30,868 nt of DNA from an uncultured bacterium. Its GTDB lineage: Bacteria; Bacillota; Clostridia; Lachnospirales; Lachnospiraceae. The notes below the pieces were generated by a model that did not search any database, was not told the DNA's origin, and was given only the letters and a program-made list of their open reading frames with translations. The stretch covers positions 1-30,868 of the forward strand of contig CALBJL010000029.1 in assembly GCA_937893485.1 (NCBI GenBank). The letters are read 5' to 3'. Both the position numbers and the translations under genes were made by a program. Below, piece by piece: positions 1 through 8,129 of this stretch (positions are counted from its first letter, which is position 1; every line of letters starts with the position of its first letter).

Positions 1-173
1 TCCGGGATCGGCTCACATTTCTCGACCAGACCTACAACGACACCGGAAATATCCTTTCCGACCTCAATCAGCTCCTCTACCTCGAAACCGCAGGAAAACA
101 GCTTCTCCTCCAGCTCCTTCGGCGTTACATCTATATCTACATATTCTTTCAACCAGCTTAACGGTGCTAACAT
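1..173 (-). CDS. pheT: Phenylalanine--tRNA ligase beta subunit, N-terminal fragment (runs off the window)
   Basis: Only the first 57 codons are in the window; the gene continues beyond position 1. The translation begins MLAPLSWLKEYVDI, the usual opening of bacterial PheT, and continues with KELEEKLFSCGFEVEEL, also typical. PheT forms the alpha2-beta2 PheRS complex with PheS; it carries the tRNA-binding and editing modules. The start at 173 is set by a strong AAAGGAGG site about 6 bases upstream. The gene lies 31 bases after the pheS stop, so the two are one operon under the upstream T-box. Confident from the N-terminus and the pheS neighbour. Confidence 0.93.
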   Translation of the reverse strand, partial: MLAPLSWLKEYVDIDVTPKELEEKLFSCGFEVEELIEVGKDISGVVVGLVEKCEPIP

Positions 174-204
174 GATTTGCCTCCTTTATTTTCCATCCTC
201 TGAA

Positions 205-1227
205 TTAGTCATCGATCTGATCCAGTACGCGCAGATCAGACTCAAACAACAACTTGATATTATTGATACCGTATTTTAACATTGCGATTCGCTCAATACC
301 GATACCAAACGCAAAACCGCTGTACTCATCCGTATCAATGCCACAGCCCTCAAGCACCTTGCGGTTGACCACGCCGGCACCGAGCACTTCGATCCATCCG
401 GTTCCCTTGCACAGCTTGCAGCCCTTGCCGCCGCACTGGAAGCAACTCACATCGACCTCTACGGAAGGCTCCGTAAACGGGAAATAAGAAGGACGCAGTC
501 TGGTTGTGACCTGTTTGCCGAAGATCCGCTTGACAAATGCCTCCAGCATACCCTTCAGGTCGCACAGTGTGATTCCCTTATCAACGACCAAACCTTCCAT
601 CTGCGTAAACATCGGAGAATGTGTCGCATCATCATCGGAACGGAACACCTTTCCGGGAGAGATGATCTTGATTGGCGGCTTCTTTGCCTCCATAACATGA
701 ATCTGTCCGGCAGAGGTCTGTGTGCGCAGCAGATATTCCGATGACAGATAAAACGTATCCTGCATATCGCGTGCCGGATGATCCTGCGGCGTGTTCAATG
801 CGGTAAAATTGTAGTAATCCGTCTCAATCTCGGTGCCCTCGTACACCTCAAATCCCATCGATGTAAAAATGTCGGTCAACTGGTTACACACCTGTGTGAT
901 TGGATGCAGATTGCCTTTCTTATTCATTACGGCAGGCATCGTCACATCAATCTTCTCTGCCTCATAGCGGCGGCGCAGTGCCTCCGCCTCAAGTCTCTTT
1001 GTGCACTCATCCAGTACGGTCTCAATCGCTTCACGTGTCTCATTGACCCACTGACCGACCTTTGGACGATCCTCGGGCGGCACATCCTTCATGCCCTTTA
1101 ACACAGCCGTCAACTCACCTTTTTTGCCGAGGATCGCGTTCCGCACCTCGCCAAGCTTGTCCAATCCGTCTGAGCTCTCAATCTCAGCGATTGCATGTTC
1201 TCTGATTTTCTGCAATTTCTCTTTCAT
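205..1227 (-). CDS. pheS: Phenylalanine--tRNA ligase alpha subunit
   Basis: Catalytic subunit of class II PheRS, which activates phenylalanine and transfers it to tRNA-Phe in the cytoplasm. About 340 residues, normal for the family. The N-terminal coiled-coil arm is followed by the class II core: motif 2 is visible as VFRSDDDATHSPMFTQMEGL and motif 3 as GFAFGIGIERIAML. A Cys-rich segment (CFQCGGKGCKLCKGTGW) precedes motif 3; this insertion is common in Gram-positive PheS. Two ATGs lie close together at 1231-1233 and 1225-1227. The AAGGAG at 1235-1240 is only one base from the first but seven from the second, so I place the start at 1227. It is first in the pheST operon, downstream of a T-box. 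Confidence 0.96.
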   Translation of the reverse strand: MKEKLQKIREHAIAEIESSDGLDKLGEVRNAILGKKGELTAVLKGMKDVPPEDRPKVGQWVNETREAIETVLDECTKRLEAEALRRRYEAEKIDVTMPAVMNKKGNLHPITQVCNQLTDIFTSMGFEVYEGTEIETDYYNFTALNTPQDHPARDMQDTFYLSSEYLLRTQTSAGQIHVMEAKKPPIKIISPGKVFRSDDDATHSPMFTQMEGLVVDKGITLCDLKGMLEAFVKRIFGKQVTTRLRPSYFPFTEPSVEVDVSCFQCGGKGCKLCKGTGWIEVLGAGVVNRKVLEGCGIDTDEYSGFAFGIGIERIAMLKYGINNIKLLFESDLRVLDQIDD

Positions 1228-1275
1228 GGTCATTCTCCTTTTTTAGTCATAACTACAGTACCTGCCACATTCCTG

Positions 1276-1630
1276 TCTGGCAATAAAAAAATCCCAAAGT
1301 CTATTTATTAGACTCTGGGACGAAATTACTCCGCGGTACCACCCGTTTTCCCGTCCGGATCAAAGGCATCTGAAAAATCAGCCAGACTATCTCTCCCAAA
1401 CGGACACTTTCGCACGTAACGTGTGCAACGTCACAGGCTACTGGCAGCATCGATCCATAATACATAGCTGATCCTGATCTGCCCATCGGTTCACCCGTGC
1501 TGCTCCGGCGTGAAATTTCACCCTCATACGCATTCCCAAAGAAACTCTCAGCCATCAGTTTCTTCTCTCTGTCGGTCATGTATGCGGCTACTTTGCGCCA
1601 TCCATGCATTTTGCTATTCATTATTACGCT
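1276..1630 (-). promoter_or_regulatory. T-box riboswitch leader of pheST (probable Phe specifier)
   Basis: On the minus strand the conserved T-box sequence GGGTGGTACCGCGG lies at about 1332-1345. It is followed by a terminator hairpin, CCCAGAGTCTA...TAGACTTTGGG plus a seven-T run, at about 1283-1320. The 5' part shows Stem I features: an AGAGAG-type start, then a GAAAC/GTTTC apical hairpin enclosing TGATGGCTGAGA. The likely specifier is TTC at 1512-1514, followed by A as is usual in T-boxes, matching tRNA-Phe and the downstream pheS. In this family, uncharged tRNA pairs with specifier and T-box bulge and stabilises an antiterminator, allowing pheST expression when phenylalanine is short. The specifier position is inference; the T-box itself is unambiguous. 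Confidence 0.95.
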
Positions 1631-1636
1631 CTCACA

Positions 1637-1665
1637 ATCTTAGCACAGCGGCATCAAAACTGCAA
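1637..1665 (-). promoter_or_regulatory. Promoter of the pheST T-box transcript
   Basis: On the minus strand, TTGCAG (1660-1665), a 17-base spacer, and TAAGAT (1637-1642). The predicted transcript start near 1630 is just upstream of Stem I of the T-box. It sits within 60 bases of the histidine kinase stop codon, with no convincing terminator between, so read-through from the kinase operon is possible. Confidence 0.7.
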
Positions 1666-1680
1666 GTGCATTTTACAAAA

Positions 1681-4212
1681 CTATCCCGAATACTTGCGGA
1701 TCTCCACACAGACATTGTCAAAATCCAGCGGCTTTGACAGATGTGCATTTATGCCGGCTGCATAGCTGTTCGCAATGTCATCCGAAAACGAATTTGCAGA
1801 CATCGCAATGATCGGAACGGTATCCGCATCCGGACGGTTCAGTGCACGGATCTTACGGGCTGCCTCCAGTCCGTTCATGACCGGCATCATAATATCCATC
1901 AACACACACGTAAACGTTCCCGGCTTGGAGGCCGCAAACAGATTGACCGCCTGCCATCCGTCTGTCGCTTTGACGACCGTCGCGCCCTTTTCAGTCAGCA
2001 TATATTCGGCGATCTCCATATTCAGCTCATTATCCTCTACGACCAGAATACGTGCGCCCTTTAATGAGGTCTCTACTTCTTCTGTCACTGGTAGCTTATG
2101 TTTATACTGCTCATCCATCCGGAACCGCAGTCTGACCGTAAACGTCGTTCCCTTTCCGGGCTCACTCACAAACTCGATTGATCCGCCCATACAGTCCACG
2201 AGCTTTTTCGCAATCGAAAGTCCGAGTCCCGTACCGGAATAGACCGTCCGTGCATGGTCGTGTTCCTGCGCAAATGTATCATATGCATGCTTCTGGAACT
2301 CCGGGCTCATACCGATACCGGTATCCGCACATACAAATTCAAAGAGCACATATTTATCATCCACAGAGACCTCCCTGCAGCTGGCTGTAATTGATCCGTT
2401 TTCCCGGTTATATTTTATGGCATTTGACAAAACATTCATCAATACCTGCCGTACATGTACCGGACTGCCGATCAGATGCCAGTGTGTGCCTGCCAGTATC
2501 TCCCTCTCAAACGTCAGATGGCGGCTCTTCGCCTGCGTATCGATCATATCCACCATGTCACGCAGTTGCTCACGCAGATCAAACGGTTCTTCCGATAATT
2601 TGATCTCCCCGGATTCCAGCTTGCTCATATCGAGCACATCGTTGACCAGATCCAGCAGAAACTCAGACACACCCGTGATCTTGTCCAGACAATCTACGAC
2701 CTTTTCCTCATCCGGCAAACTCCGTTTTCCGATATCTGCCATCCCTAAAATGCCATTGATCGGTGTGCGCACATCATGGCTCATACGGCGCAGAAAATCT
2801 GTCTTTGCCGCATTCGCACGCTCTGCCTCCAGTACGGTCAGACGCAGCTTTTCCTGATACTCCATCTCTTTCCGTTTTTGTTCTGACACATTACGGAATA
2901 CGAGCATCACTGCATGGATCTCCCCACTCTCATCCGGCTCCTGCGGAATCAGTAGTGACTGATACCATCTGCCCTCGATGCCTTCGAATGAAAATCCCAG
3001 AAACTTTTCACCCTTCAGCCGCTCCTGCAGCGTGATCAGATCCGTAAATTCCGCAAAGCCCTGCCGGTGATCCGGATGCACCAGATGTTCACACATCTTA
3101 TTCAGTGCCGCATCCGCACGCGGCTCGCCAGCCAGAAGTCCGCGCACTTCCTCCGTTGCGATGACTGCCTCCCAACTGTTCTGATCAAGCCGGATCAGCA
3201 GATTCGTCGTATAGATCGTGCCAATCGTCCGGATCAGGTGATATTCTTTTTGCATTTTACCCAATAACACCTTTTCGTTCCGCTGCTGCTGACTCAGAAT
3301 AATCAAAGACACAAACAGATAGCCCACCAGCGTGATAAGCATATAGATCCATCTGCCGGAAAAAACCTCGGAATCCTCATAAAACGCGTACAGGTAATAC
3401 TCATGATACAGTGCATGTGTGCCGTACCAGATCTGTCTGCCATCTCTCAGACGGATCAGTGAATCTCCTGCATTCGTTGTGCCGCTGGCATTCACATTGG
3501 TAAACGGACACTGGGCGACCGAAAGCCCCTGTAACACCTCTGAATTAGTACCGAGCACCACTTCTCCGTCTGTAATCACAACGACCGCATTTTTACGGAA
3601 ACGGTTCCCCTGAACCAACGTCTGTAGTGACAGCTCGTTCCGGTCATTTTTGAGCTCCGTCACATCCGTGTAACAGATCACCACATCACGGGTATCCTCC
3701 GCAAAAGACACGGCATAGTTATAAGTCCGGATACCGATCTTTATCTGATCGGCATAATTTTCCACTGGATTCTGCTGCATACCCACAATATTATTTTCCC
3801 GCTCGATATAATGCAGCAATGCCTCAGAGGTACGCCCGTTCCGGTCCACAAAGGCGATCATCTCCAGATGTTCGCCAAGCACAATCGCTCCTGTAAGCGA
3901 AAGATTCTCTGTAAACGTAAGCAGGCTGTCCACATTCATGTTCTCCCCGTTGTTCACATAGGAGCTGAGCATATCTGCGGCATTGATCTGTTCCTGCAAA
4001 TCCTGTGCCAGATTACCCATCTGGTAATTGCTGTACTTCTGACAGACATTTTCCAGAAAACGGATCGTCTCGTCGGCATCCCGCTCAATGTCATTGAGAT
4101 TATAACGTGTACCGATCAGAAACACACAGGATAAAAACACAACACCTATGATACACAGCAGATACCCAATCTGTATTCTTTTATGGAGTTTCTTTTTACC
4201 CATCTCCGACAT
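1681..4212 (-). CDS. Membrane-bound hybrid sensor histidine kinase with C-terminal receiver
   Basis: An 843-residue hybrid kinase. Order seen: TM1 (about 14-34), an extracytoplasmic sensor region (about 35-286), TM2 (about 287-307), a PAS-like segment (about 325-445), the HisKA dimerisation helix with phospho-acceptor His479 in MSHDVRTPING, an HATPase_c domain (N-box N597, G1 box DTGIGM at 630-635, G2 box GTGLGL at 660-665) and a receiver domain (acidic residues E726/D727, phospho-acceptor D773 in LMDIMMP, Lys827 in LSKP). All key residues are intact. There is no output domain, so the signal must pass onward by phosphotransfer to a partner not in this operon. Its start lies two bases after the stop of the solute-binding lipoprotein, which implies translational coupling. 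Ligand unknown; the partner protein suggests an amino acid or similar small solute. Confidence 0.93.
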   Translation of the reverse strand: MSEMGKKKLHKRIQIGYLLCIIGVVFLSCVFLIGTRYNLNDIERDADETIRFLENVCQKYSNYQMGNLAQDLQEQINAADMLSSYVNNGENMNVDSLLTFTENLSLTGAIVLGEHLEMIAFVDRNGRTSEALLHYIERENNIVGMQQNPVENYADQIKIGIRTYNYAVSFAEDTRDVVICYTDVTELKNDRNELSLQTLVQGNRFRKNAVVVITDGEVVLGTNSEVLQGLSVAQCPFTNVNASGTTNAGDSLIRLRDGRQIWYGTHALYHEYYLYAFYEDSEVFSGRWIYMLITLVGYLFVSLIILSQQQRNEKVLLGKMQKEYHLIRTIGTIYTTNLLIRLDQNSWEAVIATEEVRGLLAGEPRADAALNKMCEHLVHPDHRQGFAEFTDLITLQERLKGEKFLGFSFEGIEGRWYQSLLIPQEPDESGEIHAVMLVFRNVSEQKRKEMEYQEKLRLTVLEAERANAAKTDFLRRMSHDVRTPINGILGMADIGKRSLPDEEKVVDCLDKITGVSEFLLDLVNDVLDMSKLESGEIKLSEEPFDLREQLRDMVDMIDTQAKSRHLTFEREILAGTHWHLIGSPVHVRQVLMNVLSNAIKYNRENGSITASCREVSVDDKYVLFEFVCADTGIGMSPEFQKHAYDTFAQEHDHARTVYSGTGLGLSIAKKLVDCMGGSIEFVSEPGKGTTFTVRLRFRMDEQYKHKLPVTEEVETSLKGARILVVEDNELNMEIAEYMLTEKGATVVKATDGWQAVNLFAASKPGTFTCVLMDIMMPVMNGLEAARKIRALNRPDADTVPIIAMSANSFSDDIANSYAAGINAHLSKPLDFDNVCVEIRKYSG

Positions 4213-4214
4213 GA

Positions 4215-5015
4215 TTATTTTACCTCATACAGATTTGTCTCCACATCCATTCCGTGTGCAGTCAGAATCTCTGCTGTCGTCCCGTCCTTTGTCATTTCAT
4301 TCAATATCTTTGTCAGGGTATGTATCAGCTGCGGGTCTGCATCGTTTGAAAAAGCGACACCCAGGCTGGCGCGGCTTAAGCTTATATCCAGATACCGGAA
4401 CTTTCCCGGATATTCACTGATATAGAAATTCAGCGAACCCTCATGGCCCACGATCGCATCGACGTACCCCTTGCGCAGCGCCGTAAACACCGTTCCAATG
4501 TCACTGTATGCATTGATCCGTTTCGGATTCAACAGATACAGCTCATGCTCCGGATCACTCAAAAGCTTTTCCGAGGTAGAACCTGCCTGTACACCGATCG
4601 TCCTGCCATTCAGATCCGATAAATCCTGAATCATGCTGTCCGCTGCAACCGCGACCACGCGTCTCGTATACAGATACGGTCCAGCCCATTGATAGTCCTC
4701 GCGTTCCGTCATCGCCAGACAGGTCCACAGGCAGTCGATCTCTCCCCACTTCAGGCTCGCATCCCACGAAGCGACATTGACCTCCCTAAACACCGGCTCA
4801 TAGCCCATCCTCGCACACGCTTCTCTCGCAAGCTCCACATCAATGCCCGCATATGTACCATTGATATCTTTATAACTATACGGAGCATAATTCGTAATTC
4901 CGATACGAAGCTGCGGCAGCTCCTGTTCTTCTTTTTCAGGCAGCGCCGCGCAGCCACTGAGCATACATATACCAATCAACATATAAATAAGCCATGCTAT
5001 CTTCCGTTTTCCCAT
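4215..5015 (-). CDS. Solute-binding lipoprotein (SBP_bac_3 / amino-acid-binding type) paired with the hybrid kinase
   Basis: A 266-residue lipoprotein. It starts MGKRKIAWL, has a hydrophobic signal segment and a lipobox LSGC with the lipidated cysteine at residue 22. The mature part reads as a type 2 periplasmic-binding fold: LRIGITNYAPYSY at its beginning, then AGIDVELAREACARMGY, WGEIDCLW, GRTIGVQAGSTSEK and GYVDAIVGHEGSL, all typical of family 3 binding proteins. No ABC permease or ATPase gene lies beside it; the only partner is a hybrid kinase two bases downstream. I infer a ligand-sensing role rather than transport. The start at 5015 is chosen because GGAG lies five bases upstream; an ATG at 5072 is in frame but sits at the predicted transcript start. 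Confidence 0.88.
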   Translation of the reverse strand: MGKRKIAWLIYMLIGICMLSGCAALPEKEEQELPQLRIGITNYAPYSYKDINGTYAGIDVELAREACARMGYEPVFREVNVASWDASLKWGEIDCLWTCLAMTEREDYQWAGPYLYTRRVVAVAADSMIQDLSDLNGRTIGVQAGSTSEKLLSDPEHELYLLNPKRINAYSDIGTVFTALRKGYVDAIVGHEGSLNFYISEYPGKFRYLDISLSRASLGVAFSNDADPQLIHTLTKILNEMTKDGTTAEILTAHGMDVETNLYEVK

Positions 5016-5033
5016 ACCTGCTCCATATCTGTC

Positions 5034-5051
5034 CGGGTCTGCACAGACCCG
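5034..5051 (-). promoter_or_regulatory. Inverted repeat in the 5' untranslated region of the lipoprotein/kinase operon
   Basis: CGGGTCTG, two bases, CAGACCCG: perfect 8-base arms. It lies between the predicted transcript start (about 5074) and the ribosome-binding site (about 5021-5024). It could be a DNA operator just downstream of the promoter or a GC-rich hairpin in the mRNA leader. Function is inference; the symmetry is directly visible. Confidence 0.55.
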
Positions 5052-5080
5052 TATTTCATCCTTTGCAAACATACGCTGCT

Positions 5081-5109
5081 ATTATACCAATACATATCCG
5101 CATTGACAA
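5081..5109 (-). promoter_or_regulatory. Strong sigma-A-type promoter of the lipoprotein/hybrid kinase operon
   Basis: On the minus strand, TTGTCA (5104-5109), a 17-base spacer ending in TTGG, and a perfect TATAAT (5081-5086). The expected transcript start is near 5074, about 60 bases before the start codon. This separates the signalling operon from the YihY gene upstream. Confidence 0.8.
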
Positions 5110-5141
5110 GCATGCACCTGCGCTGATACCCGGAAAAACGG

Positions 5142-5996
5142 CTACTTTTTTCGTAATTTCTGCCGCAGATACATGGAAATCCGTTCACTGTACAGATGGT
5201 TCACCTCGGCACCCACCAGCAAAATATACATACAGATGTACAGCCAGAACATGATCAGTACGATCGTCGTCAGGCTGCCATAGCTGGAAAACCCATGAAA
5301 ATAATCGACATAAATCGACACTCCAAAAGAAAATGCATACCATGCAACGGCGCAGATAAACGCCCCCGGAAGCTGTCTGAGATAAGTGATCCGCGATCCG
5401 CCCTCTCCTCTCCGGTTTGGAAATGCCCAGTAAAACAGCGCAAAGATAAACGTCAGTCCACCGATACCAATCAATATTTTCAGCCGCAGCAGCACATTTG
5501 TGAGCACCGCGACCGCCGGCAGATACTTCACCAGCCACCCCTGCAGAGTCCGCCCGAACACAAGCAGCACGAGCATAAGTATGATCGAAAAGATCATGAC
5601 AAATGTATAGATCACTGACCAGAACCGCAGACGCAGCCACCCTCTGGTCTCCTCGAGATCATACATCCGGTTCAGCCCGTCTGTCAGATACTGGATGCCC
5701 TTTCCGGCTGACCAGATTGCCACAATCGCCGAGATTGAGATCAGTCCGACCGAGGTCGCATAAGTCTCCTCTATGATGCTGACCAGAAAACCGGCAATAT
5801 AATCCGGCAAAAACATGTTCACGCCTCTTGTCAGAAAATCCAGTGAAACCGGTGTGTATTTCAGCATCGCGCCAAAAAAGAGCATAAACGGAATCAGGGA
5901 CAGCAGTGTAAAATAGGCAGACTGTGCCGCATACGCAGTCACATCATCAGCCCGGCATTCTTTCAGAAATCCCTTCACTTCTCTGATTATCTTCAT
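5142..5996 (-). CDS. YihY/BrkB family inner-membrane protein
   Basis: A 284-residue polytopic membrane protein of the YihY/virulence factor BrkB family (once misnamed RNase BN). About six membrane spans are visible, near residues 26-46, 83-103, 126-148, 174-192, 208-230 and 241-264. Family features are the N-terminal DDVTAYAAQSAYFTLLSLIP segment, the YLTDGLNRMYDLEETRGW loop and a C-terminal LLVGAEVNHLY. Members sit in the cytoplasmic membrane; biochemical function is not settled. GAGAGG lies seven bases before the ATG. The gene starts 30 bases after the stop of the SpoIID-domain gene, so the two probably share a transcript. Length is normal. Confidence 0.9.
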   Translation of the reverse strand: MKIIREVKGFLKECRADDVTAYAAQSAYFTLLSLIPFMLFFGAMLKYTPVSLDFLTRGVNMFLPDYIAGFLVSIIEETYATSVGLISISAIVAIWSAGKGIQYLTDGLNRMYDLEETRGWLRLRFWSVIYTFVMIFSIILMLVLLVFGRTLQGWLVKYLPAVAVLTNVLLRLKILIGIGGLTFIFALFYWAFPNRRGEGGSRITYLRQLPGAFICAVAWYAFSFGVSIYVDYFHGFSSYGSLTTIVLIMFWLYICMYILLVGAEVNHLYSERISMYLRQKLRKK

Positions 5997-6026
5997 GTAT
6001 GATCCTCTCAGTTCTATCGTTCTATA

Positions 6027-7661
6027 TCATTTGTCTTTCATATAGAGCCGGTACAGCTTCGTTCCCGGATAGTAGGTCTGCAAAATCTGCTCCATATCCA
6101 TTCCTGCCTGTGCACACCCATTTGCCCCATACTGGCTCATGCCGATTCCGTGACCCAGCCCGCCACCAGACAACACAATTCCGTTCTCGACCGGCTGCAC
6201 ATAAAAATACACGCTTGGCAGCAGATCCCCAACCGGCAGCTTTTCGCCATCCTTATCCTGAAGTTCACTGAGCCATCTGCCGAGTGCACGGCGGATCTCG
6301 TGCTCATTTGTCAGCTCCCGCTCACCGTTTTGTGTGCGGATGCGCAGTCTGCTCACCGCCCCTGAAGCAGTCCGCTCCAGCACCTTTAAACGAACCTGCA
6401 GCTCCTCATCCGGCTGCAAAAGCGCCTGCCATCTGTAGTAGCTGCTGTCAGAATCGTAATCGGATGCGACCTGCTCACTGATATAGGCACGAAATGCATC
6501 CTCATCCGACAGATCCGGTACACTCTTGTCATCTGCATTTCCCCGCACCGGCTGTAAATAATCCAGTTGCGGCAGCCCCCAGAGCTCCCTGCCGCTCGTC
6601 ACACCTGCCGAAGTGGAAAAAAAGTATGTCTCCGCCGGCAGATCGCCTTTGGTGAGAATCTGTCCGTATACCTCCCGCACAGCCTCTACAACACGCTCAT
6701 CCGGCGCTGTCCGGTTGTATGCCTGATACTGCACCGAATCATCCACATCCGCCCCATACTGCGGGTAATTGTCCTGCATGAGCTGCAGCACAATATAAGT
6801 ACGTGCACACACGACCTGTGCCTTCAATGCCTCTGTCTCAAAGTATGCCGGCATTTCGCTCTGTACAACACCGCACAGATAATCCTCGATCGGTACGACA
6901 TTGACGATGGCATAGCCGTCCACATACCGTGTGATCCGCAGATCCCCACAGTAGCCGAGCGTATCCCTCTCACCGTCCTGATCGGCAAGATAGACCTTTC
7001 CTGCCTCCGATGAGACGACCGCTGTCTCTCCGATCTCAAGTCCCAGCTTTCCAATATTAACTATCTTATGCTCCTTTTTCTGTCTGGTGACACCCTGAAA
7101 CGTAACGGTGTAGGGTTCATTGGCGGATACATATACCTTATCCCCCACACATGCACCGTCCTGCAGCAACAGCACGTGGATCTTTGTCGAAGCATCCACC
7201 TCCGGCATATGTACATCTTCCATTTCCTGCACGGCGGGCACTGCCGACTGTACGGGATCGTACATCCCTGTCTCAAACAGCTCTGCCACCTGTGCGCGTG
7301 TCTGCGACAACCGCCATGCAGATAACGGCTCATTTTTCTGCTGTTCCCAGTCCAGCAGATTGCTCAGATTCGCCACTTTCCAAACGTTCAGATATTCTAA
7401 AAACTGCTGGTATGCACCGTAAGTACACGGCTCATCCAGCTGCTTAGCTGCTTCGGTCACTGCCTGTGACTGATTCAGAAACGCATATGCCTCCTCCACC
7501 TGTGCCGCCGTTACCGTATCACCGGTCGCGCTGCTCTTTGCTGCCGCATGGTTGCTGATGAAAAAAATCACGCCGATGAGCAGCACACAGATCCCGCACA
7601 GACTTGCGAGGACAAATTGATTTTTAAATTGTTTTTTATCAGGCACCCGATATTTTTTCAT
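6027..7661 (-). CDS. SpoIID/LytB-domain protein (probable membrane-anchored peptidoglycan lytic enzyme)
   Basis: A 544-residue protein with an N-terminal cytoplasmic tail, one membrane anchor (about 18-36) and an extracellular part. The SpoIID domain covers about 235-535: NVVPIEDYLCGVVQSEMP, ALKAQVVCARTYIVLQ, then FFSTSAGVTSGRELWG, and a C-terminal GGGLGHGIGMSQYGANGCA. SpoIID proteins are lytic transglycosylases that degrade peptidoglycan; the glutamate in SEMP (E269) matches the catalytic position. It is longer than classical SpoIID (about 340 residues): residues 40-230 add a helical segment and a beta-rich segment, and 380-480 is an insertion. It could be sporulation SpoIID or a vegetative LytB-type paralogue; no sporulation genes are nearby to decide. 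The ATG lacks a clear Shine-Dalgarno sequence, so the start is less certain. Confidence 0.87.
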   Translation of the reverse strand: MKKYRVPDKKQFKNQFVLASLCGICVLLIGVIFFISNHAAAKSSATGDTVTAAQVEEAYAFLNQSQAVTEAAKQLDEPCTYGAYQQFLEYLNVWKVANLSNLLDWEQQKNEPLSAWRLSQTRAQVAELFETGMYDPVQSAVPAVQEMEDVHMPEVDASTKIHVLLLQDGACVGDKVYVSANEPYTVTFQGVTRQKKEHKIVNIGKLGLEIGETAVVSSEAGKVYLADQDGERDTLGYCGDLRITRYVDGYAIVNVVPIEDYLCGVVQSEMPAYFETEALKAQVVCARTYIVLQLMQDNYPQYGADVDDSVQYQAYNRTAPDERVVEAVREVYGQILTKGDLPAETYFFSTSAGVTSGRELWGLPQLDYLQPVRGNADDKSVPDLSDEDAFRAYISEQVASDYDSDSSYYRWQALLQPDEELQVRLKVLERTASGAVSRLRIRTQNGERELTNEHEIRRALGRWLSELQDKDGEKLPVGDLLPSVYFYVQPVENGIVLSGGGLGHGIGMSQYGANGCAQAGMDMEQILQTYYPGTKLYRLYMKDK

Positions 7662-7740
7662 GAGATCTGATCTACTTTCTGTTTAAAATTATATCTATAT
7701 ATTATATAGAATTATCCTAGCACGGTTAAAACGTGAAAAA

Positions 7741-7772
7741 GAAGCTGCAGCTTTTATCTGCAGCTTCTTTTT
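7741..7772. terminator. Bidirectional rho-independent terminator
   Basis: GAAGCTGCAG, a seven-base loop, CTGCAGCTTC, flanked by T-rich tails on both strands. It lies between the SpoIID-domain gene and the 6S RNA gene, so on the minus strand it can end 6S RNA or pckA read-through. Confidence 0.88.
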
Positions 7773-7835
7773 AAGCATTTGTATTTTACAGAAAAAATCT
7801 GTTTCTCATTTGTTACTTCAAGTATCATCTTTTGT

Positions 7836-8021
7836 AAAAACCCGAAATGCCGTTTCTTGTATTTTGACTCCTAGCCAATGCTAGGTGGGTAACCGCAGTC
7901 TTGCTTCTGCCTTCCTCTGATCCGCAGATAAGGCGTGACATCCACAAGTTCATATAGGAATCCCGTTTAAAGTAAATGTAGGTTCAAAATAACAAGAGTT
8001 ATCGCACATTCCAGGCGTTAC
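7836..8021 (-). ncRNA. ssrS: 6S RNA (SsrS), Firmicutes type
   Basis: A minus-strand RNA of about 185 nt with the 6S layout. The closing stem pairs CCTGGAATG (8007-8015) with CATTTCGGG (7841-7849), and continues as CTTGTTATTTTGA with TCAAAATACAAG with one bulged base. The internal part has GTGG/CCAC and GCCTT/AAGGC stems in the terminal arm. A small local hairpin, CCTAGC/GGCTAGG, sits on the 3' side of the central bubble, where E. coli 6S also has one. The segment GAGGAAGGCAGAAGCAAGAC is the kind of conserved sequence I associate with clostridial 6S RNA. It ends in a five-T run. 6S RNA mimics an open promoter and binds sigma-A RNA polymerase. Structure was folded by eye. Confidence 0.8.
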
Positions 8022-8027
8022 ATCTTA

Positions 8028-8055
8028 ATCATAACTTATCATTAGTGTCTGACAA
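8028..8055 (-). promoter_or_regulatory. Promoter of the 6S RNA gene
   Basis: On the minus strand, TTGTCA (8050-8055), 16-base spacer, TATGAT (8028-8033). The expected start at about 8021 agrees with the 5' end predicted from the closing stem. Confidence 0.65.
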
Positions 8056-8129
8056 AATTATAACTTAATACCTGGTAATTCGCAATGGAAAAACTTCACA
8101 TCTGCAAACATTTTTTTATTCCGTTTGAA

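Noticed and set aside
1301..1621. A 106-codon minus-strand reading frame upstream of pheS
   Set aside because: It lies wholly inside the T-box leader; its sequence is explained by Stem I, the specifier and the antiterminator.
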